Source: Bacteroidales bacterium | Lineage (GTDB): Bacteria > Bacteroidota > Bacteroidia > Bacteroidales > UBA12077 | Length of the DNA stretch: 33,310 nucleotides | Direction of reading: 5' to 3' | Assembly: GCA_021108325.1 (NCBI GenBank) | Contig: JAIORB010000093.1 | Location: 1 to 33,310 of the forward strand | Shown: piece by piece, positions 25,442-33,310 of the stretch | How the letters are laid out: every line of letters starts with the position of its first letter | Numbering within the stretch: position 1 is the first letter of the stretch | Program-made: the position numbers and the translations under genes | The notes under the pieces: generated by a model | What the model saw: only the letters and a program-made list of their open reading frames with translations | The model's database searches: none | What the model was told of the DNA's origin: nothing

Positions 25442-27103
25442 CTATTTTCCCGGGCACTGGTTTCTTACACTGTCTTTTATGTTTTTATTGCCATACGCTT
25501 CATCAAAAGCAGCACTAAATTTATTAGCTAATCTGGTGGCTGTTAATTCATAATCTTCCTTCTCAATCCACATATTTACAGGATTTAAAATTTTGTTTGG
25601 TATACCGGGGCATGTTTTTGGAATATTCAAATGAAATAATTCATCATAAATATATTCAACATTTTCAAGATCGCCACTTAATGCAGCGTTCACCATTGCA
25701 CGTGTTAGTTTAAGATCTATTCTTTTACCAACGCCATAAACGCCACCAAACCAGCCTGTGTTAACCAGATAAACTTTAGTATTGTATTGTTGCATTTTTT
25801 CACCAAGCATTATTGAATAAATTTCGGGATTCAAAGGCATAAATGGTTGTCCAAAAAATCTTGAGAATGTTGCTTGTGGTTCGGTAATTCCGGTTTCAGT
25901 ACCGGCTAATTTACTGGTATATCCCATTAAAAACCATAACATAGCTTGATTTGGGTCAAGTTTTGAAACAGGAGGTAAAACTCCATAAGCATCGGCAGTT
26001 AAAAATAAAATAGTTGTAGGATGGCCCGATACTGATGATTCTTTAATATTGCTTAAAAATGATAATGGATAAGATGTTCGAGAGTTTTCTGTTATCCTGT
26101 TATCATTAAAATCAAATTCGCCAGTTGGGTAAACCATAGCATTTTCAATTATTGCACCATGGTTTAACGGATCATCTTTATGCATAACAGCATCATAAAT
26201 CTCAGGTTCTTTATCAGGATTAATATTTATCATTTTAGCATAACATCCGTTTTCAAAATTTGCAATTCCGTCAATGCTCCAGCCATGCTCATCATCACCT
26301 AAAAGAGATCTTTCCGGATCAGCCGATAATGTAGTTTTTCCTGTTCCCGATAAACCCAATAATAATGCTGAATTTCCATTTTTGTCTTCATTCGCTGAAC
26401 AGTGTAAAGGTAATACTCCTCCGAACGGAAGATAATAATTCATTACGGTGAACATTAGTTTTTTAACACTACCCAAATATGCAGAGCCTACAATTATACC
26501 TAACCTTCTATCAAAGTCCATAATAACAGCAACGTTTGAAGTATCTCCATTAGGTAAAACTCTTAACAGGCTTTTGTATTTTATACTATTAAGTTTATCA
26601 AAGGGAACTGTAACTAACTGAAATCCACGATTAACAAAAGCACTTTTTTTAATATCCTTAGGAACAGGTCTGAACATATTATCAGTAAAAAGTGCAGTTA
26701 ATGCATGACCGGTAATGGTTCTAACAGGCAATGCATATTTTGAATCAGCACCAATTACTCTATCGGTAATATAAATATTTTCTTTTTTTAATAAAAAGTC
26801 CAGAGCATCAGAGAATATCATATTAAATACGTCTTCTTTAATTGCTATGTTATTTGGTGATGTCCAGTCAATATTTTCTTCACTTGTACTTCTTTTTACA
26901 ATATAAGTATCTTTTGGCCTTCGACCGGTTGATTCGGGAGCAGTCCATGTGGCTAATGCTCCATTTTTAGAAGTTATTGCTTCCCTGTTATCCAAAACGT
27001 GTTTTATTAGCTTCTTTCGGTCAAGGTTTACAAGAACATTATTGTGCCCTTCAATAATGTCGATTATAGATTTATTAAAAGAGGATTCCAGATTTTTGTC
27101 CAT
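25442..27103 (-). CDS. pckA: ATP-dependent phosphoenolpyruvate carboxykinase
   Basis: 553 residues, close to E. coli PckA (540). It interconverts oxaloacetate plus ATP with PEP plus CO2. In fermenting Bacteroidota it often runs toward oxaloacetate for succinate. TGRRPKD (59-65) is the substrate-binding arginine region. The kinase-1 loop is GLSGTGKTT (250-258), followed by ADPERSLLGDDEHGW (261-275), the metal-binding kinase-2 region. The GTP-type enzyme lacks this pattern, so the ATP type is clear. A -7-like element CAAATTTA (27145-27152, read on the minus strand) precedes it. ppdK lies immediately upstream on the same strand, separated by a terminator. Confidence 0.97.
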   Translation of the reverse strand: MDKNLESSFNKSIIDIIEGHNNVLVNLDRKKLIKHVLDNREAITSKNGALATWTAPESTGRRPKDTYIVKRSTSEENIDWTSPNNIAIKEDVFNMIFSDALDFLLKKENIYITDRVIGADSKYALPVRTITGHALTALFTDNMFRPVPKDIKKSAFVNRGFQLVTVPFDKLNSIKYKSLLRVLPNGDTSNVAVIMDFDRRLGIIVGSAYLGSVKKLMFTVMNYYLPFGGVLPLHCSANEDKNGNSALLLGLSGTGKTTLSADPERSLLGDDEHGWSIDGIANFENGCYAKMININPDKEPEIYDAVMHKDDPLNHGAIIENAMVYPTGEFDFNDNRITENSRTSYPLSFLSNIKESSVSGHPTTILFLTADAYGVLPPVSKLDPNQAMLWFLMGYTSKLAGTETGITEPQATFSRFFGQPFMPLNPEIYSIMLGEKMQQYNTKVYLVNTGWFGGVYGVGKRIDLKLTRAMVNAALSGDLENVEYIYDELFHLNIPKTCPGIPNKILNPVNMWIEKEDYELTATRLANKFSAAFDEAYGNKNIKDSVRNQCPGK

Positions 27104-27144
27104 GAATTATGTTTAGATATAATTGTATATTAAAATGAAAAGTT

Positions 27145-27152
27145 CAAATTTA
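27145..27152 (-). promoter_or_regulatory. Candidate -7 element of pckA
   Basis: TAAATTTG on the minus strand fits TAnnTTTG, 41 bases before the start. No TTG at the -33 distance. Confidence 0.4.
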
Positions 27153-27202
27153 AGAAAAAATGCTATTAACAGAGCATTCTTTATAACAATTTTGAATATA
27201 AA

Positions 27203-27228
27203 AAAAGCCATCAAAACTGATGGCTTTT
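27203..27228 (-). terminator. Terminator of ppdK
   Basis: Perfect 11-bp stem (27203-27213 with 27218-27228), 4-base loop. On the minus strand it is followed by a T tract. It separates ppdK from pckA. Confidence 0.88.
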
Positions 27229-27248
27229 AAATATTTAATATTTATTTT

Positions 27249-29966
27249 TTATCTCAAAGCAGCTTGTGCAGCAGCAAGTCTTGCGATAGGAACACGGAAA
27301 GGAGAACAAGAAACGTAATCCAAACCTGTCCTGTGACAGAACTCAACTGATGATGACTCACCACCATGCTCACCACAGATACCTATTTTTAACTCAGGGT
27401 TAACAGTTCTGCCTTTTTGAGTAGCCATTTCAACCAATTGACCAACACCAATTTGATCTAATTGCTGGAATGGATCGTTTTTTAAGATACCTTTATTAAT
27501 ATAAATTGGTAAGAATTTACCGGCATCATCACGCGAATATCCGAAAGTCATCTGTGTTAAATCGTTTGTACCAAATGAGAAGAATTCTGCATGTTTAGCA
27601 ATTTCGTTAGCAGTTAAACACGCACGAGGAATCTCAATCATTGTACCTACCATGTAATCAACAGTAATTCCTTTTTCTTTAAAAACTTCTTTTGCTACTG
27701 TATGGATAATTTTTTCCTGCATTGTATACTCTTTTACAGTACCAATAAGTGGAATCATAATTTCAGGCTTAGGATTAAGACCCTTAGCTTTTAAATCGCA
27801 AGTAGCTTCAATGATAGCACGAGCTTGCATTTCGGTAATTTCAGGGTAAGTATTCCCTAAACGACATCCACGGTGACCAAGCATTGGATTAAATTCGTGT
27901 AAAGAATCAACTTTAGCTTTTACAACATCAATAGAAACGCCTACTTTTTCAGCCATTTCAGCTTGAGATGCAGCATCATTAGGAGTAAACTCGTGTAATG
28001 GTGGATCCAATAATCGGATAGTAACACCGAAACCGTCCATAGCTTCTAAAATACCAGTGAAATCTTCGCGTTGAATAGGTAATAATTTAGCAAGAGCTTT
28101 TTCACGTCCTTCAAGATCTTCGGCAAGAATCATTTCGCGGATAGCCCAGATACGATCACCTTCGAAGAACATGTGCTCTGTACGACAAAGACCAATACCT
28201 TTAGCACCAAACTCACGAGCAGTTTTAGCATCAGCAGGAGAATCAGCATTTGTTCTTACATACATTTTAGTGTTTTTCTCAGCAAGATCCATCATTCTAC
28301 CAAAATCACCATCTAATGTTGGAGTTATTGTAGCAACCTGACCTTTATAAACCACACCGGTAGAACCGTCAAGAGAGATAAATTCTCCTTTTTTGTATTC
28401 TACACCGTTAATAGTTAAAGCAGTACCTGATACTGAAATACCGGCAGCAGAAGAAATACAACATTTACCCATTCCACGAGCAACTACAGCAGCATGAGAA
28501 GTCATACCGCCACGCTCGGTAAGAATACCGGCAGCAGCATACATCCCCTTTAAATCTTCAGGAGAAGTTTCGCGACGTACAAGAATTACTTTCTCACCTT
28601 TTTCAGCTTCAATTTCAGCATCTTCGGCAGAGAAAACAATTTTACCGGTAGCAGCTCCCGGAGAAGCAGGAAGACCTTTAGAAAGAACTTCTGCAGAAGC
28701 AATAGCTTCAGTATCAAATACCGGGTGAAGAAGCTCATCTAATTTATTTGGCTCTTGACGTAAAACAGCAGTTTTTTCGTCGATCAAACCTTGGTCTAAC
28801 ATATCTACAGCCATTTTTACCATAGCTGCACCAGTACGTTTACCATTACGAGTTTGTAACATCCAAAGTTTACCATCCTGGATAGTAAACTCCATATCTT
28901 GCATATCGGTATAGTGATCTTCTAAATTTTGCTGTACATCATTAAGCTCTTTATATATCTCAGGCATGGCTTCTTCTAATGAAGGGAAATCTTTAGTACG
29001 AATTTCTTCTGGAGTACCGTTACGTTCAGCCCAACGTTTAGAACCAATTAAAGTAATTTCCAAAGGAGTACGAACACCTGAAACAACATCTTCACCTTGA
29101 GCATTAATTAAATACTCTCCATTAAATTGATCTTCGCCTGTAGCAGCATCACGAGAGAAACAAACACCAGTAGCTGAATTGTCTCCCATATTGCCATATA
29201 CCATTGCTTGTACATTTACAGCTGTTCCCCACTCATCAGGAATTTGCTCCATACGACGGTAAAGAATAGCTCTTTCGGTATTCCATGAATCGAATACTGC
29301 ACAAATAGAACCCCATAACTGATCCCATGGATTAGTTGGAAAATCTTCACCGGCTTTAGCTTTAACAACAGCTTTAAAGTCTTCTACAACAGCTTTTAAA
29401 TCATCTGCTGTCATTTCAGTATCAGAAGCGTAGCCTTTAGTGTTTTTTATTTTATCAAGTACTTGTTCGAAAGGACAATGCTCACCATTTTCAGCTTCAA
29501 CACCCATAACTACGTCGCCGTACATTTGAATGAAACGACGATATGAATCGTAAGCAAATTTTTCATTTCCTGATTTTTCAGCAATAACTTTTACAGTCTC
29601 ATCATTCATACCAAGGTTAAGAACTGTGTTCATCATACCGGGCATAGAAGCACGAGCACCGGAACGTACCGATAATAAAAGAGGAAAACCTTCGCCATTG
29701 GCACTGAATTTAGCATTCATAGCTTTTTCTGTGGCAGTAATACCAGCTTCAACTTCAGCTTTCATAAGTTCAACAACTGCATCTTTGCCTTTTTGGTTAT
29801 ATTCAGTACAAACTTCAGTTGTAATTGTGAATCCAGCAGGAACAGGTACACCGAGAAGATTCATCTCAGCAAGGTTAGCACCTTTGCCACCAAGAAGGTT
29901 TTTCATTGTAGTATTACCTTCCGCTTTTTTATCTCCAAAAGTGTAAACTCTTTTTACGTTTGACAT
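27249..29966 (-). CDS. ppdK: Pyruvate, phosphate dikinase
   Basis: 905 residues, full length. It interconverts pyruvate, ATP and phosphate with PEP, AMP and diphosphate. Domains: N-terminal ATP-grasp (about 1-350; GGKGANLAEM 26-35, LLLSVRSGARASMPGMM 96-112), central phosphohistidine domain (GGMTSHAAVVARG, His491 with the regulatory-type Thr489 two residues before), and C-terminal PEP/pyruvate barrel (CRTEHMF 594-600, GTNDLTQMTFGYSRDD 799-814, catalytic Cys864 in GICGEHGG). The gene is visibly less AT-rich, with codons like those of a highly expressed gene. A minus-strand -7-like box lies upstream. Confidence 0.98.
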   Translation of the reverse strand: MSNVKRVYTFGDKKAEGNTTMKNLLGGKGANLAEMNLLGVPVPAGFTITTEVCTEYNQKGKDAVVELMKAEVEAGITATEKAMNAKFSANGEGFPLLLSVRSGARASMPGMMNTVLNLGMNDETVKVIAEKSGNEKFAYDSYRRFIQMYGDVVMGVEAENGEHCPFEQVLDKIKNTKGYASDTEMTADDLKAVVEDFKAVVKAKAGEDFPTNPWDQLWGSICAVFDSWNTERAILYRRMEQIPDEWGTAVNVQAMVYGNMGDNSATGVCFSRDAATGEDQFNGEYLINAQGEDVVSGVRTPLEITLIGSKRWAERNGTPEEIRTKDFPSLEEAMPEIYKELNDVQQNLEDHYTDMQDMEFTIQDGKLWMLQTRNGKRTGAAMVKMAVDMLDQGLIDEKTAVLRQEPNKLDELLHPVFDTEAIASAEVLSKGLPASPGAATGKIVFSAEDAEIEAEKGEKVILVRRETSPEDLKGMYAAAGILTERGGMTSHAAVVARGMGKCCISSAAGISVSGTALTINGVEYKKGEFISLDGSTGVVYKGQVATITPTLDGDFGRMMDLAEKNTKMYVRTNADSPADAKTAREFGAKGIGLCRTEHMFFEGDRIWAIREMILAEDLEGREKALAKLLPIQREDFTGILEAMDGFGVTIRLLDPPLHEFTPNDAASQAEMAEKVGVSIDVVKAKVDSLHEFNPMLGHRGCRLGNTYPEITEMQARAIIEATCDLKAKGLNPKPEIMIPLIGTVKEYTMQEKIIHTVAKEVFKEKGITVDYMVGTMIEIPRACLTANEIAKHAEFFSFGTNDLTQMTFGYSRDDAGKFLPIYINKGILKNDPFQQLDQIGVGQLVEMATQKGRTVNPELKIGICGEHGGESSSVEFCHRTGLDYVSCSPFRVPIARLAAAQAALR

Positions 29967-30033
29967 TGTTTATATATTTTATATTTGTAAATAATTGAAT
30001 ATGATTGTTTTAGTAAAAATTTTTTGCAGAGTA

Positions 30034-30041
30034 CAAATATA
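30034..30041 (-). promoter_or_regulatory. Candidate -7 element of ppdK
   Basis: TATATTTG on the minus strand, 67 bases before the start, fits TAnnTTTG. A TTG is present but only 12 bases upstream, so the -33 box is not supported. Confidence 0.4.
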
Positions 30042-30151
30042 TTCAAAAATTGCCAAATCGAAGGATTTAAATTAATTATTTTAAGATTAAATCTGATAAA
30101 TCAATACTTAATTATTTTAAATACTTTTTGCAAACGTTTGTGATTCAATTT

Positions 30152-30218
30152 AAGTTTAAAATTTCAAGTTTAAAATTTGGAATCTGAAACCTGAAACCTG
30201 AAACCTGAAACCTGAAAT
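30152..30218. repeat. Two adjacent tandem repeats: 14-base AAGTTTAAAATTT and 7-base CTGAAAC
   Basis: AAGTTTAAAATTTC (30152-30165) is repeated at 30166-30179 with one change. Five CTGAAAC units follow (30184-30190, 30191-30197, 30198-30204, 30205-30211, and CTGAAAT at 30212-30218). The array stops 4 bases before the xerD stop codon at 30223. Confidence 0.85.
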
Positions 30219-30222
30219 ATTT

Positions 30223-31122
30223 TTATGCTCTAGGATGGAACCGGATTATGGCATCGCGCAAATATTCACGGTCAAGATGCGTATAAATTTCTGTTGTAAT
30301 AATAGATTCATGACCTAACATTTCCTGTACGGCACGTAAATCAGCACCACCATCTATTAGATGAGAGGCAAATGAATGGCGAAAAGTATGTGGACTAATG
30401 TTCTTTTTAATTTCTGCTTTTTTGGCTAAATTTTTAATAATTGTAAAAATCATAACACGAGTTATTTGCTTTCCCCTGCGATTTAGAAAAACAATATTTT
30501 GACTTGATTTATCGATGTTTGCTTGCAAATTGCGATCCTGAAAATAATATTTTATTTCTTTCATAGCTTTTTGCCCAATTGGTACAAGACGTTCCTTGTC
30601 GCCCTTACCAACAACCCGAATAAAACCGTCATTAAAATACAAATTTGTTATTTTTAAGTTAATTAGTTCCGATACACGAAGTCCGCAACTATACAGTGTT
30701 TCAATAATTGCTTTATTTCGTTGTCCTTCAGGTTTACTTAAATCAATTGCAGCAATAATACGATCAATTTCTTCAATAGAAAGCACTTCTGGTAATTTGC
30801 GGCCTAACCTGGGCGATTCTAATAAACTACTCGGATCTGTTTCAATAATATCTTCAAGAATCAAATATTTGAAGAATGCTTTTAATCCGGAAATTATTCT
30901 GGCTTGTGATCGGGCATTTAACTCAAGCTCATTGATCCATTCGATAAATTTTTTTAAATCTTGTAACTTTACATTTATCGGAGAAATGTTTAATTCTTTT
31001 ATTTCAAGATATGTAACAAATTTTCGGATATCAGTTTCGTAGGCAGTAATGGAATTATCAGATAAAGATTTTTCAAGCTTTAAAAAATTTCTAAATTGTA
31101 TTATACTGTTTTCCCAGTTCAT
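30223..31122 (-). CDS. xerD: Site-specific tyrosine recombinase XerD
   Basis: 299 residues from the ATG at 31122. A longer frame begins with TTG at 31158, but the shorter start MNWENSIIQFRNFLKLEKSL is the usual XerD N-terminus and puts the catalytic residues at R149, K173, H245, R248, H271 and Y280. Those are one position from E. coli XerD. The N-terminal SAM-like core-binding domain (about 1-95) and the C-terminal catalytic domain (HTFRHSFASHLIDGGADLRAVQEMLGH) are complete, and RFHPRA is the end of the family. It resolves chromosome dimers with XerC at dif. No mobile element surrounds it. Confidence 0.95.
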   Translation of the reverse strand: MNWENSIIQFRNFLKLEKSLSDNSITAYETDIRKFVTYLEIKELNISPINVKLQDLKKFIEWINELELNARSQARIISGLKAFFKYLILEDIIETDPSSLLESPRLGRKLPEVLSIEEIDRIIAAIDLSKPEGQRNKAIIETLYSCGLRVSELINLKITNLYFNDGFIRVVGKGDKERLVPIGQKAMKEIKYYFQDRNLQANIDKSSQNIVFLNRRGKQITRVMIFTIIKNLAKKAEIKKNISPHTFRHSFASHLIDGGADLRAVQEMLGHESIITTEIYTHLDREYLRDAIIRFHPRA

Positions 31123-31155
31123 TAAATAATTGTTAATAATTGAAGCACCATCTTT

Positions 31156-31163
31156 CAAAGTTA
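31156..31163 (-). promoter_or_regulatory. Candidate -7 element of xerD
   Basis: TAACTTTG on the minus strand fits TAnnTTTG, 33 bases before the xerD ATG. It overlaps the alternative TTG start, which favours the ATG. No -33 TTG. Confidence 0.35.
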
Positions 31164-31302
31164 ATGTTTATGCTTAAATTTGCATAAGGTAGTTTAATTT
31201 AACGTTGTTAATTTTTATTTTTTTGGACTAAACTCATTATTTTAAACTAGAACAATTTAAAACTTTAATTTTTATAACCAGTAGCGATAAAAAAATATAC
31301 AC

Positions 31303-31731
31303 ATGAAAATACAAATAATTAACGGACCTAACCTAAATTTATTAGGAACCCGTGAAAAAGATATATACGGAGAAATCACTTTTGAAAAGTACCTGAAGTT
31401 ACTTCATGAACATTACGGAAATATTCAGATAGATTATTATCAATCGAATGTTGAGGGAGAAATAATTAATAAATTGCATGAAACCGGTTTTAATTATGAA
31501 GGAATTATATTAAATGCAGGAGGTTATACGCATACATCTGTAGCTATAGCAGATGCAATTAAAGCTATTAAATCACCTGTTGTTGAAGTACATATTTCCA
31601 ATGTTTATGCACGAGAAGAGTATCGTCATAAATCTTTAATAGCACCTGAGTGTATCGGAAGTATTTCCGGATTTGGATTAGATAGCTATAGATTAGCCCT
31701 TGAAAGCCTTAGAGTATTGAAAACGAAATAA
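31303..31731 (+). CDS. aroQ: Type II 3-dehydroquinate dehydratase
   Basis: 142 residues, typical length. It removes water from 3-dehydroquinate in the shikimate pathway; the active enzyme is a dodecamer. The sequence starts with INGPNLNLLGTRE (6-18), and catalytic Tyr22 lies in DIYG. NAGGYTHTSVA (71-81), EVHISNVYAREEYRHKS (95-111, with His97 and Arg108) and GFGLDSYRLAL are all as expected. It is divergent from xerD and 74 bases before pyk, with palindromes between. Confidence 0.96.
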   Translation: MKIQIINGPNLNLLGTREKDIYGEITFEKYLKLLHEHYGNIQIDYYQSNVEGEIINKLHETGFNYEGIILNAGGYTHTSVAIADAIKAIKSPVVEVHISNVYAREEYRHKSLIAPECIGSISGFGLDSYRLALESLRVLKTK

Positions 31732-31745
31732 TCTTTGTAATGATA

Positions 31746-31789
31746 ACAGTATTCGGAATACTGTAAAGACGCAATGCATTGCGTCTTTA
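31746..31789. repeat. Two adjacent perfect palindromes between aroQ and pyk
   Basis: ACAGTATTC (31746-31754) pairs with 31756-31764 around one base. Right behind it, 31764-31789 is a 26-base perfect palindrome, arm TAAAGACGCAATG. The GACGCAATG arm is, from memory, a frequent Bacteroidota repeat. It may also terminate aroQ. Confidence 0.8.
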
Positions 31790-31805
31790 AACTATAAACT
31801 AGACT

Positions 31806-33224
31806 ATGATAAAAAAAACCAAAATTGTTGCCACTATATCGGATAAGACTTGTACTCCTGAATTTATCGAATCTTTGTATAAAGAAGGAATGGATGTTGT
31901 ACGCATGAATACAGCTCACCAAACTCTCAAAGATGCACTTAAAGTAATTAACGATGTTAGACAGGTATCTGAAAAAATTGCTCTTTTAATAGATACTAAA
32001 GGACCGGAAGTTAGAACTGTAAAAACCGATAAAGTTGTAGAACTAAAAGCAGGGCAAAAGATTAAGGTTATTGGCGATCCTTCTAAAGAAACAACAGATG
32101 AATGTATTTATGTTTCATATATAGATTTTGAAATAGATGTTCCTAATCAGTCAACAATATTAATTGATGATGGTTCTGTTGAGTTAAAAGTAATTAAAAA
32201 ACAATCCGGTTCTTTGTTATGTGAAGTTATAAACGATGGTGTTGTTAAGGGTAGAAAAGGTGTGAATGTTCCAAATGTTGCATTTAATTTACCATCATTA
32301 AGTAAAAAAGATAAGGAGTTTATCCAACTAGCTATTGAGCAGGATCTTGATTTTATTGCTCATTCGTTTGTACGTAGTAAAGAAGATGTTTTAGAGATAC
32401 AGAAGTTATTGGATGCCCGGAATAGTAAAATAAAAATTATTGCAAAAATAGAAAATCAGCAGGGAGTCGATAATATTGATGAAATTCTGGATCATGCTTA
32501 TGGTGTTATGGTTGCACGTGGTGATTTGGCTGTTGAAATACCTTACGAAAGAATCCCCGGATTACAACGATACCTGATAAGTAAGTGTATAGAAAAACGA
32601 AAACCTGTAATTATTGCTACACAAATGTTGCATTCAATGATTCATAACCCAAGACCTACACGTGCTGAAGTAAACGATGTGGCGAGTGCTGTATACAGAA
32701 ATACCGATGCAATAATGCTTAGTGGAGAAACTGCTAATGGTGCATACCCTGTTGAGTCGGTTTGTACCATGGCAAAAATCGCCAGGGAAGTAGAAAAAAC
32801 CAAAGATCCTTTTAATGATATTCAGACTGTAATAATTAATAACAAAGTAGCAGCATATTTATGTAAAGCAGCAGTTAAGGGTGCAATAAGACTTGATGCA
32901 AAAGCAATTATTGCTGATTCAACATCGGGCAAAACTTTAAGGAGTTTAGCTGCGTATCGTGGTGCAAAACCAATATTTGCACAGTGTTACTCAAAACGAA
33001 CCATGCGCGAAATGGCTTTAAGTTATGGTGTTAATGCCGATTATATGGAGCCTAAGGAAACATCGCATGAGTTTTTATCCGAAGCTTTAACCACATTGAT
33101 TGATAAATATACATTTACCAAAGATGATCTGTTAGTTATTGTTGCCGGTAATTTTGGCAGAAGTTATGGTGTTTCCTATACTGAAATAGGAACAATAGAA
33201 AATTTATTGGTGAATTTGGAATAA
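31806..33224 (+). CDS. pyk: Pyruvate kinase
   Basis: 472 residues, ordinary length without a C-terminal extension. It converts PEP and ADP to pyruvate and ATP. Motifs: DTKGPEVRT (63-71, Glu68 as in potassium-dependent forms), AKIENQQG (213-220, catalytic Lys214 and metal ligand Glu216), ARGDLAVE (237-244, Asp240), and DAIMLSGETANGAYPVE (301-317). The usual R-x-N-F-S-H motif reads RMNTAHQ (33-39), changing the Ser that helps bind K+ to Ala. The start ATG at 31806 is 16 bases after the twin palindromes. With ppdK and pckA in the window, it completes the PEP-pyruvate branch point. Confidence 0.97.
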   Translation: MIKKTKIVATISDKTCTPEFIESLYKEGMDVVRMNTAHQTLKDALKVINDVRQVSEKIALLIDTKGPEVRTVKTDKVVELKAGQKIKVIGDPSKETTDECIYVSYIDFEIDVPNQSTILIDDGSVELKVIKKQSGSLLCEVINDGVVKGRKGVNVPNVAFNLPSLSKKDKEFIQLAIEQDLDFIAHSFVRSKEDVLEIQKLLDARNSKIKIIAKIENQQGVDNIDEILDHAYGVMVARGDLAVEIPYERIPGLQRYLISKCIEKRKPVIIATQMLHSMIHNPRPTRAEVNDVASAVYRNTDAIMLSGETANGAYPVESVCTMAKIAREVEKTKDPFNDIQTVIINNKVAAYLCKAAVKGAIRLDAKAIIADSTSGKTLRSLAAYRGAKPIFAQCYSKRTMREMALSYGVNADYMEPKETSHEFLSEALTTLIDKYTFTKDDLLVIVAGNFGRSYGVSYTEIGTIENLLVNLE

Positions 33225-33280
33225 TGATTTAAAAATGGAGAATTACTTCATTCAAGAATAAATTAATGACCATCCAATAG

Positions 33281-33310
33281 CGCAAGATTGTCTTGTCAGC
33301 AGACAAGTGT
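33281..33310. repeat. Palindromic repeat cut by the window end
   Basis: CTTGTC (33292-33297) pairs with GACAAG (33302-33307) around AGCA. Read on the minus strand, its first bases ACACTTGTCTGCTG match ACACTTGCCTGCTG at 10389-10402 in all but one base. Confidence 0.6.

Noticed and set aside
29626-29946. Plus-strand frame inside ppdK
   Set aside because: Antisense shadow of a strongly conserved gene; no start signal or family.
30184-30218. CRISPR-like array
   Set aside because: Units are 7 bases with no spacers; it is a simple tandem repeat.
30596-31042. 148-residue plus-strand frame inside xerD
   Set aside because: Antisense shadow; the composition mirrors xerD codons and no domain is visible.
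30223-31122. Tyrosine recombinase as a sign of an integrative element
   Set aside because: Residue spacing and ends match housekeeping XerD; no attachment sites, transfer genes or cargo are nearby.
31123-31158. Upstream TTG start of xerD
   Set aside because: The 12 extra residues are not part of the family, and catalytic residue spacing fits the ATG at 31122.
1-33310. tRNA or rRNA genes
   Set aside because: No cloverleaf with a TTCGAATC-like T-loop, and no rRNA-like stretch, was found by eye; a covariance search could still find a missed one.

Overview
The window is an AT-rich chromosomal segment from a Bacteroidota bacterium, most like Bacteroidales/Marinilabiliales; the genus cannot be told from the sequence. 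The evidence is gene content and gene order: a DoxX protein of the BT_3928 type next to tpiA, folP followed by cdaA, ppdK with ATP-dependent pckA, and a UvrA without its first zinc site. Several genes also carry TAnnTTTG-type -7 promoter elements, and most starts have no strong Shine-Dalgarno sequence. No tRNA, rRNA, CRISPR array, prophage or intact insertion sequence was seen.

Layout. 1-2.6 kb: yggS (PLP homeostasis), a broken four-helix-bundle gene with simple repeats, a dihydroorotate-dehydrogenase-like FMN protein and a convergent HEAT-like protein. 2.8-4.2 kb: a lipoprotein and a secreted protein, both conserved-looking but uncharacterised. 4.2-8.1 kb: uvrA, divergent from an ECF sigma factor whose ribosome-binding site lies in a small hairpin, then a 62-residue protein. 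8.2-10.2 kb: a four-gene cassette of SPFH membrane protein, 56-aa Arc-type ribbon-helix-helix protein, unknown protein and zinc-ribbon protein. 10.2-12.2 kb: a structured intergenic region, rsmE, a divergent metallophosphoesterase and a small Glu-rich lipoprotein.

12.3-21.9 kb is all minus strand: tmk, doxX, an orphan peptide-type ABC permease, tpiA, then prmA and a giant 1541-aa exported protein. Divergent from tmk runs folP, cdaA (c-di-AMP synthase) and an MscS-type channel (22.0-24.6 kb), followed by convergent plsY. 25.4-30.0 kb holds pckA and ppdK, 30.2-31.1 kb xerD, and 31.3-33.2 kb aroQ and pyk.

Functionally this is mostly core housekeeping: the PEP/pyruvate/oxaloacetate node (pckA, ppdK, pyk) with tpiA, nucleotide and folate synthesis (tmk, folP), translation-related methyltransferases (rsmE, prmA), DNA repair and chromosome resolution (uvrA, xerD), and lipid synthesis (plsY). 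The less ordinary parts are the cdaA-mscS pair, the SPFH/RHH/zinc-ribbon cassette, the masked start of the sigma factor, the giant exported protein, and a scatter of GC-rich palindromic repeats between genes, one of which forms the end of plsY.
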